A DNA stretch of 64,000 bases. It comes from Ailurus styani (taxonomy: Eukaryota; Chordata; Mammalia; Carnivora; Ailuridae). This document shows positions 56,365-64,000 of the stretch, in pieces. The stretch covers positions 1,814,635 to 1,878,634 of the forward strand of contig LNAC01000275.1 of assembly GCA_002007465.1 (NCBI GenBank), written 5' to 3'. The position numbers and the translations under genes are program-made. Each line of letters starts with the position of its first letter. The stretch's first letter is position 1. The notes under the pieces are model-generated. The model was not told the DNA's origin. It searched no databases and was given only the letters and a program-made list of their open reading frames with translations.

Positions 56365-57010
56365 CCTTTTGGCTCAGAAAGACTTGTATTTGATCCCAGC
56401 TCCTCCACGGTTTCAGTCAGCACAGGTTAGGTTATGCCACAGTAACAAATAGCACCACATTTCCAGTTTCTTAACACAATAAAAGTTTATTTTGCCCTTC
56501 CACCAAGTCAGTGCAGGTCTGAGTACCTCTGCAGGACATCTCCCTTCATGTAGTGCTCAGCAGTATAGGCTGCTTTAATCTAATGGCATCCCATCTCTCA
56601 ACACATGCTAGCATGACTGCAGAGGCAGAGGAATCAGGATTGCAGATAACACGCTGGCTCCAAAATGTGTCAGCCTGGGAGAACTTTGCCACTTGAAGTC
56701 ACAACTCATTGACAACACTAGTCACAAAACCCTCCCCACTTGCAAAGAAAGGTGGGAAATATAGCTTTCTATGTATTCAGGAAGGGGAAGAGAATCAGAA
56801 TATTGATGACCACTGGTATTAGTGACCATAGTTACCAGCTGTTGCATCTTGTTACTTAACTGTCTGAGCCTCAGTTCTCTCAGCTATAAAACAGGAAAAT
56901 TAATGGTATTTAACCCATAAGTTTGTTGTGCAAATTAAATGAGCTAAAGCATATAAGGTGTTTGGCACAGTATCTGGCATCTTATAAGTGTTCAAGAAAT
57001 AGTAGGTAAC
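56365..57010 (+). repeat. MIR SINE split by the LTR-like copy B
   Basis: The left part (TTTGATCCCAGCTCCTCCAC) and right part (TTACCAGCTG, GTTACTTAACTGTCTGAGCC, GGCACAGTATCTGGCA) form one sense MIR interrupted at about 56412-56828. The LTR-like element is therefore younger than the MIR. Confidence 0.75.
56424..56827 (-). mobile_element. MLT1-like LTR, inverted-repeat copy B
   Basis: Reverse complement of 52004-52398. Bases 56440-56716 match copy A without a difference. It is embedded in a MIR, so it is a real insertion at this site rather than a simple flip of copy A. Confidence 0.85.
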
Positions 57011-57014
57011 ATTA

Positions 57015-57255
57015 TCAAATACAGCATTGTTAGCACACTTTCTACTTACTTAGACAATAGGGTACAAATGTTGGCAGTGACTGGAAATGGAGAGGAATAA
57101 TAACCTTCAAATCCATAATTTTAATTAGTAGGCTTCCCAAGAAGGCTAGGTCCTACAGAACAAGTGTGAATGACTCTCCTTTAGACTTACAGAACATTGG
57201 GTGTGATTAAGGCATGTGATACCTGGTATGACAGTGTGGCTCAGTGGATCCTGGA
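57015..57255. other. Unassigned intergenic DNA
   Basis: Nothing recognised. Confidence 0.4.
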
Positions 57256-57272
57256 CCTGCCACCTGCCTATT

Positions 57273-57731
57273 TTTTTATTAGTTTCAGAGGTAATGAATT
57301 TAGTGATTCATCAATTGCATATAAGACACAGTGCTCATTACATCAAGTGCCCTCCTTAATGCCCAACCCCCTGTTATCCCTTCCCCCCAACCACCTCCCC
57401 TCCAGTGACCCCAGTTATTTCCTAGAGTTTAGCATCTCTTATGGTTTGCCTACCTCTCAATTTTTATCTTATTTGATTTTTCCTTCCCTTCCCTTATGTC
57501 CATTTGTTTTATTTCTTACATTCCACATATGAATGAAATCATTTGGTATTTGTCTTTCTCTGACTGACTTATTTCACTTAGCATAATACCCTCTAGTTCC
57601 ATCCATGTCATTGCAAATGGCAAAATTTCATTCTTTGTGATAGCTGAGTAATACCCCATTGTATACATGTACACACCACATCTCCTCTTCCATTCACCTT
57701 TTGATGAACATCTGGCTTCTTTCTATATTTT
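57273..57731 (-). mobile_element. 5'-truncated carnivore L1 (ORF2 end and 3' UTR)
   Basis: The minus strand carries the end of ORF2 and the 3' UTR (plus-strand landmarks GCATAATACCCTCTAGTTCC, ATCCATGTCATTGCAAATGG). Poly-T at the left boundary. Perfect 16-bp target-site duplication CTGCCACCTGCCTATT at 57257-57272 and 57732-57747. Confidence 0.93.
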
Positions 57732-57749
57732 CTGCCACCTGCCTATTGT

Positions 57750-58850
57750 ATGAGTCAGGATTCTTAGAGGAACCAGACAACACACTCTGAGACTTTCTAC
57801 TGAAGGTACTATATACAGATGTGTAGTTAAGAGTAAGGGAACCAACAGGAAGTGTTGAGCCACTCAAGAAGGTAACTTCCAGGAGTTAATGACACATTTA
57901 GCCTGAAGGATCAAAGGGAGGAAGTGGTATGATGGAGTCTAAATGAAAGAAGCATCATGAAAGAAGAACTACTCAACAGAAGCACTGGTCATAATGGAAT
58001 GTAGCCACTGTAAGAACAGTGACAGCAAGAAAGAATCAGCAGAAATAAATATATGAATCTCTCCTCCCTCCCTTTTACCTCCTGGTGATGCCAACCATAA
58101 CCCAGCCATAAGCCAGAGGACAAAGGGGCCTGGGTGATGCAGTCCATAGAGCTCAGTTGCAGGGCAGAGAAGTCATTGAGGTTGGGAATGCACAGCATAC
58201 CTGTGCCCCAGCTCTCCCTCTCTCTGAACACTTCTTAGCTACCACCTCTTTCACTCCCTCCCCCTTCTCTGCCTCTCCTGCTTTCACTTTTCCAGGCTGA
58301 CTGAGCATCTCCTTAGGTGAAAAGTACTGCCTGGATGGAGGTAATTAAAGCCATAGGACGTCTACCTACCATGTGCAATGAAGAGTTCACTGGCGCCAGT
58401 CCAGAGTCTTCCTAGACAGTGCCATTGACCTCCCACTGCTGCTGCTGCTATTTTGAGTCCAAGTACAAACACAGTTCTTGCCTCTGTAGTCTCTTGATGA
58501 GGGGAGCGTGGGTGGTGGGCATCTGTTGTTTTTGGTGCCCAGCATCTATTCATCTCATCTTGATTACCATCCCCAGCTCTCTCTACAGTATCACCCTTTC
58601 TTCCCACACTCTCAGCTTCAGGTAGGGTTGACTCGTCCTGGCTCAGAGGTAAAACATGTGACCTAGGCTTAAACCAATCATTGCACCTTACCCTCCTATA
58701 CACAACAATTGGTTCAGGGGTGGACATTATAGTGAAATTTTCTTAGAAATGCTGGGACAAAAACTGTTGTTTTCCAGATAGAACATTGTAGAAGACATTG
58801 TGCTTGACTCTTCACTAACCATTCCACTCTAGGTAATTGTCTAAGCCAAA
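57750..58850. other. Unassigned intergenic DNA
   Basis: Possible LTR or MER remnant near 57755-57900 (GAGTCAGGATTCTTAGAGG). A 121-codon minus-strand open stretch (58362-58727) has no recognised domain. Confidence 0.4.
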
Positions 58851-58854
58851 GTTT

Positions 58855-59035
58855 TTTAATCTCAGCACTACTGACATGTTGAACCAGATTGTTCTTAGTT
58901 GTATGGGCTGTGTCCTAGGCTCTGTAGGATGCTTAGCGTCATCCTTGTCCTCTACCTACTAGATGCCCACTACATGCCAAAAAATGTCTTTTGAGACATG
59001 TTTTGAGACACCATCTTCCCTGGTTGAAAACCACT
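58855..59035 (-). repeat. MER5A-type hAT transposon
   Basis: TTTTTTAATCTCAGCACTAC, CCTACCTACTAGATGCC, GAGACATGTTTTGAGAC and TGGTTGAAAACCACTGG: the compact MER5 layout with its terminal inverted repeats. Confidence 0.85.
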
Positions 59036-59039
59036 GGCC

Positions 59040-60080
59040 CAAGCTAACATGATAATTGTATTCCACTTGTCAGTGGTTGGTTGAAAAATGGGCAAGTGGA
59101 ACAATTCTGTCTCATAAGACACAAGAAGTCTTCTAGAGGATTCTGGGAACATTTCCTTTTTCTGAAGAAAATGCTGAAGGAAGAGGAAGTTTTACTTCTT
59201 TTGCTATGCATTGCAATGTCTAGACACAACAGTTGGAATTCCAACAGGCATGTGTGACCATGTGGAGGAGGGACCATTCTGCGAGAAAAATTGATACTGA
59301 AAATAAAGGAGTAGAAAAACTTGGCTACTTGATGACATTTTCAAGGCACTTAATTAACCAATCTGGATTGTGCTACATCTTTGGATTTCTTGTTGTGTAA
59401 GGGGAAGATTTTCATCATTGATTAAGCTAACTTGAATCAGATTTTCTGTTGTCTGCAGCTCAAATTATCCCAGCCAACGAAGACTTTAATATGGATGTAT
59501 GTGACCATGAGAGTTTCTAGATTTCTTTTGTGATCACAAGGGAAGATCCTACCTAAGACTTGCGAAAATACAGACAATGCAGAGCTGAGAGGAGAGAAGA
59601 AATGCATTTTAGTGACAATGGTTCAGATATATGAGACAATACATTGTCCTTGCTAGGTTTTAGTCCATTCGAGTTGGGTTTTCTGGCCCTTGCAATAAAA
59701 AAAAATGATCTAACTGATACAGATGGAAGAAGAATAGAGCCTCTAACATCAGAAAGTCACCTCAGAATAAACAAGAGATGTGCGTACTTCAGATTCCAGT
59801 TCACCCAAATTAATCTGATCCTTTCGGCTATGTATATACCAGCGAGTAAAGTGGAATAAGGTAATTCATAACCTCCCCAGCCCACCTCCCCAAGTAAAAG
59901 AAATACTCCTGCCCAAAATATTAATAACATTAAACAAAGTATGGCCCTCTAATGTGGATAACTTCTCCCAATTTCGAATTCCACTGACTCATCCTAGATT
60001 TTGTCTAGATGCTCCGTGTAGCTATTTGATCAAATTGAAGGCTGTTGGATCCCTAAAAGGAAAGAGTTAAAAGTAAACTT
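59040..60080. other. Unassigned intergenic DNA
   Basis: Nothing recognised. Confidence 0.4.
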
Positions 60081-60084
60081 AGAT

Positions 60085-60215
60085 GCATCCTATCTGACTT
60101 TTTCATTTTTGCACAGGAGGAAACTGAGGGTCAGGGAGGGGGAATGATGACCAAGGTCACACCGTTCCTGAGTGGTGGAGCCGGGAACAGAAGCCATGTG
60201 TTCTTACTCTTCCCA
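60085..60215 (-). repeat. MIR SINE
   Basis: CACAGGAGGAAACTGAGGGT, ACCAAGGTCACACCGTTCC, GAGCCGGGAACAGAAGCC: reverse MIR. Confidence 0.8.
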
Positions 60216-60219
60216 CCCC

Positions 60220-62410
60220 TATTCATCCTCCCTCACTTCACCTACCAGATATTGTGTCTCGCTTTCTGGAACGGCCCCTGCAGAGACTGGGAACTTGGCT
60301 GGGCTTTCCTGAAGTGCTAGAAACCACTCTCCCAGCATCCAAATATTCTCAGTCGGTGGCACCCATGAAAACACGTGCTTCCGTATCTGGAGCAGCTGTG
60401 TCCGCAGCCCTGGGAAGCCCTGGGACAGCTGGGACCGTCCTCCTCAGCTGGTTTGGAAGGCCCTTCTGGTGAAGCTAGTCCAGCTGCCTGCCCTCCCTCA
60501 GGCTGAGCCAGAGCCAGCTGGATGCTGGAGAGGGGATAGCTGGAGACAGCAGAGTGGGAGAATGGGCCCTCCCAGTGGCAGGAGGCACAGCATGTTTTGT
60601 GCCACCGAAAATTCCATCCAAGTTTAAAGCTGACACAGGTGGAGTGGGCGGGCCTCTGTGATTTGATGGGTTCTCTGAGGTTCTGGCTGCCTAAAAATAT
60701 CTCCTCTACCCACCTGCCTATGACACCCCCCCTTCTTATCAGGCCTGCAATTCCTGCCATTAGAGTTTCGAAGGTTTTAGATGACAAAGGATGGAGCATG
60801 TTTCCCAGCAGGTCACTGTGAAAGCAGGTTTCCTGGGAGTGCAAGGGAGGCCCTTGTGTCTGCTCCTTTTAGCACAAAGAGCTAATACTGCCAGGAGCTC
60901 AGAGAAGATGAGACTGGCCTACTTTACAATTTTGGCTCCTACTGAGACACCAGTCACTCAATTCATTCATGCCATATGACCAGGGCTTTGAAGAAATTAG
61001 GCAGCAGGCTTTAACAAAACTAAGGTGAAGATACTGACAAGCAAAGTATATTCTACCTTTCCTTTGCATTCCTATTTAGGTTTCGTCCCCCGTGGGAACC
61101 TGGGTCCAAGCTGGAGAACTTTCCCAGGCGCCTGCTGCAGCCAACCAGCAGAAGCCTTCCAGAGCTCTGCAGCGCCCTCCAATTATTGTTGCTCTTGTCT
61201 TCCCCTACATCCTTTCCCATTTCCTTTTGTCATCACTTCACTTGGGCCAATCCCAGAAGGCAATTTAAAACCCTGGCATGCTCCTGAGAAGTAGAGGGAT
61301 GACATGGTGGAGGGCAGGGAGGAGCAGTGGGAGAGATTCAGAACCCCATTGATTGATTTTGTCCACCCCATTCTGACAGGTGTGAGCCTCCACTCTGCTC
61401 TGTCAGAGGCTGGGGCAAGGGAGAAAGATCGACAGGGAGGGTCAGAGGGAACGGTTGCTGACAGAAAGGGCCTGGCAGGCAGCAGAGTGATTAATGGTCT
61501 TGGGCTTGGGGAACAGACAATGGCCAGAGGAGGGGAGGGTAGTGTTGACGGGGTTGGGAGTTGTGCTAAGAATTTATAAGCTCTGGTGTGAAGGGGAAGC
61601 TCTCCGAATACTTAAGAGGATGCTTGGTGTAGGGCTGATTGGTTGGGATCAGTGTGGATACCTTGGGTTTGGTCAGATAATGCATGCATGCATTTACAAG
61701 GTGCCCAAGGCTAAGACTGGAGAACGCAGTTGAAGGAATGGATTAATGCCAGACCATTCTGGGACTGTCTTATCTGGGCCAGACACACCCTAGTGGCAGG
61801 GGGTGGGGGTAATGTGGCACGGGGGATGGCTTGCCCTTGAAGTTGATGGATCCTCCCATTGTCGATGGTCCTGGCAAGACTTTAATCAGTTGTTAGCTGT
61901 AAGAATATAAGGAGGAGGGACTTCCATTGGGAAGAAAAAAAAAGCGTATTTGTTCTCCTCAGAGTTCACCTTCAGCTGGTGCCTCAAGGCCAAGAACAGC
62001 CCCAGGATATTTCTGGTGTGAGTACACGGCCAGGGAAGAGCTGCCCTTTGTCAACAGAGGCCAGCCAGGGGCCAAGCAAGGAAACAGACTTAAAGGATGA
62101 ACCTGATATGAGGCAAGAGTTTTTGACCATTCTCAGTTTTCACAACTTCCTTTCATTAATCCCAGACTTAGAGAAAGTTCTTCTTAAGCTACATAACCTG
62201 GTTTCAGTGATGCTGCCATGGCTGAGGGAAACAGCTGGCACCTGTCTGCAACCCAGCCACAGAACAGTGAGCAGCGTCCCCCCTTCCTTGAGGCTGGAGA
62301 AGTAGAACCAGTAGCAGTCACAGGTCCTTGACCCAGTAGGAATGTCATGGAAATCAGTGGCTGAGGCAGTGGCTTGCAGATAAGGCAGAATGAAATAACC
62401 TCATAAAAAA
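60220..62410. other. Unassigned intergenic DNA
   Basis: Fairly GC-rich and mostly unique-looking. Contains TGCATGCATGCA palindromic DNA at 61680-61692. Several overlapping ORFs, none with a recognised family. Confidence 0.4.
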
Positions 62411-62417
62411 ATAAAAC

Positions 62418-62645
62418 AACATGAAACCAGAGAGGGAGACAAACCATAAGGGTCTCTTAATCTCAGGAAACAAACTGAGGCTTGCTGGAGGGGAGGAAGT
62501 GGGAGGGATGGGGTGGCTGGGTGATGGACATTGGAGAGCTTATGTGCTGTGGTGAGTGCTGTGAATTGTGTAAGACTGATGATTCACAGACCTGCACCCC
62601 TGAAACAAATAATACATTACATGTTAATTTTTTTTAAATGTGCAA
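62418..62645 (+). mobile_element. 5'-truncated carnivore L1 3' UTR
   Basis: GGAGACAAACCATAAGGGTC, CAGGAAACAAACTGAGGC, GGTGAGTGCTGTGAATTGTG, GATGATTCACAGACCTGCAC, CTGAAACAAATAATAC: the canonical carnivore L1 end. Same family as the 98-bp copy at 1109. Confidence 0.9.
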
Positions 62646-62649
62646 AGGT

Positions 62650-63390
62650 GGAAAAAAAAAAAGAAAGAAAGGAGAGAAATAGGCCAGAGGATGGTTCGTG
62701 ACTTTACTGAAATTTTTCTTTTTGGTACACTTTTCCTCACCAACTGATAATACTACTATTAATAGCTATCATATTAAATCTTACTATTTTATTCGCAAAT
62801 AAATAAATAACTTCATAGACTTGTTCCTGAACAATGGGTAAGGCAGCATTCTGGGAAGCCCTCAGGATGGTCTGAGAAGGCTAGGGTCTCAGCTCAGGCC
62901 ACTGTAATTTGAGGCACTTTCTTTTATAGTATCGAACACATCCTGAGGGGCCAAGCATTGTGTTACGCTCTAAGGATATAAGAATGAAATGGACATGATT
63001 TCTCCCCTGAGGGCCCTTCCTGACTAAGTGACTTCACCACATCCCTCCAGGTGTCTGGAAACAAAGAGCGGTGGTAGGAAAAGGCACTCGGGATCCCAGG
63101 CTCAGAAGGAGCACCCCATTCGATTACCTTTGCATTGTTCACATGCTGGGCCTGTGGCTTAATTTTAGGAGCCATTGGTTTGTAAGATATGGGGAAAAGG
63201 TTGGAGAGTATCTGATTCAACCCTCTGACTTTGCAGACTTAGGAACATCTATATAGTAGGATCCCGTGGGAAGGAAGATCTGATAGTTCCTGGTGCCCAG
63301 ACCTGCCCTTAGCAAAGGGACTCTTTCTCCAAGTTGATAGCAGAGCCTCACCCTGGAAATGAGGTTAGCCCTATGGCCAAGCTTACAGGC
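62650..63390. other. Unassigned intergenic DNA
   Basis: Nothing recognised. Minor L2-like trace at 62925-63000. Confidence 0.4.
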
Positions 63391-63394
63391 TCAC

Positions 63395-63605
63395 ACACAA
63401 GGATTCAAATCCTAGTTCCAGCTCTGTGACCATAGGCACATTATTGAAACTCTCGAAGCCTCATTTCCTTGTCTATAAAATGGGGACAATAACAGCAGCT
63501 ACTCACGGGGAGTCCATTGGGGATTAAACAAAAAAAAATCTGTGTCAAGAACTTAGCACTGTGTCCGGTACATTAAAAATGCTCCATGGATTTTAATTAT
63601 TTAAG
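63395..63605 (+). repeat. MIR SINE, well preserved
   Basis: GGATTCAAATCCTAGTTCCA, TCGAAGCCTCATTTCCTTG, CTATAAAATGGGGACAATAA, GGGGATTAAACAAAAA: sense MIR. Confidence 0.9.
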
Positions 63606-63834
63606 AAAAGCTTTTTCTCAAAATATGCTCGAGTTGGGATGGATTTGCCTTTTATTCTTCCTCCAAGTGTGTGTCAACTATAAACTTTGCTACTTTTGAT
63701 ATCATCAGTCATTACCAATGGATGAAAAGACCCTTGCTGAAACTCTTGATTCTCATTTCCCTGAAACTCTAGTGCTTTTTCCTGCATCTCACAGCTTCTA
63801 TAACAATACTGCCGGCAAGAGGTTATGTTCTGCT

Positions 63835-64000
63835 TATCTACTCTTGCATAGCAAACTACCCTACGATGTAGTGGCTTAAAACAACAACTGTCTATGTTCT
63901 ATCTCATGGGTTTATGGGTACAGAACTTGAGCAAGGGTTGGCTGGGTGGTTCTTTTGCTCCATTTAGTGTCGACAGAAGATACTTGGTGATACCGTTTTC
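63835..64000 (-). mobile_element. MLT1-like LTR, cut by the window end
   Basis: TTGCATAGCAAACTACCCTA, GATGTAGTGGCTTAAAACAA, GGTTGGCTGGGTGGTTC: reverse MaLR LTR start, continuing past the window. Confidence 0.7.

Noticed and set aside
57197..57532. 111-codon plus-strand ORF
   Set aside because: Runs antisense through a minus-strand L1 3' end.
61165..61190. CTCF-like site (CTGCAGCGCCCTCC)
   Set aside because: Only the left half of the motif fits; the AGTGG-like right part is replaced by AT-rich sequence.
45205..64000. First exon of the neighbouring gene (SMARCAL1 expected upstream of MARCHF4 by human gene order)
   Set aside because: No matching coding sequence or second CpG island was seen; the neighbour probably begins beyond the window.

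Overview
The window looks like a mammalian nuclear genome segment from a caniform carnivore, most likely a mustelid. The main clue is about sixteen carnivore tRNA-derived SINEs, several of the mustelid type (head GGGGCGCCTGGGTGGCTCAG, tail ending in AAATAAATAAATAAAATC) and still carrying intact target-site duplications. Old eutherian repeats (MIR, L2, L1M, MaLR LTRs, hAT-Charlie MERs) make up much of the rest.

I could identify one protein-coding element: the first coding exon of MARCHF4 (MARCH4, a membrane RING-CH E3 ubiquitin ligase) on the minus strand at 42471-42995. It runs from the start Met to a canonical GT splice donor at 42470/42469, in phase 0, just after the first two zinc-ligand cysteines of the RING-CH domain. 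Positions 1-42470 would then be the 5' part of its long first intron. I found no second exon there, so the rest of the RING-CH domain, the membrane segments and the C-terminus should lie beyond the low-coordinate end. Upstream of the exon (43.0-45.2 kb) is the 5' flank and a CpG-rich island at about 44.0-45.2 kb with G-runs, a GCC repeat, TATA-like boxes on both strands, an expanded REST/NRSF-like element and a same-strand upstream ORF. From 45.2 kb to the end is intergenic DNA upstream of MARCHF4.

Layout: 0-12.3 kb is AT-rich, dominated by a decayed plus-strand L1 (about 4.8-8.5 kb), an MLT1-like LTR and a second old L1 3' end (11.4-12.2 kb). 12.3-20.3 kb is richer in GC, with a GC-rich intronic block (14.5-15.2 kb) and a solitary class I LTR (16172-16605). 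20.3-42.4 kb is mixed repeats and unique intron, including a fresh-looking 63-bp tandem triplication at 35.0 kb. 42.4-45.2 kb is the MARCHF4 first exon and promoter. 45.2-64 kb is intergenic and holds a diverged direct duplication (45.6/49.6 kb) and an inverted pair of LTR-like copies (52.1/56.4 kb) sharing 277 identical bases.

No tRNA, rRNA, CRISPR or bacterial feature was seen. Repeat family names come from recognising consensus features by eye, so subfamily assignments are approximate and boundaries are within about 10-50 bp unless a target-site duplication fixes them.
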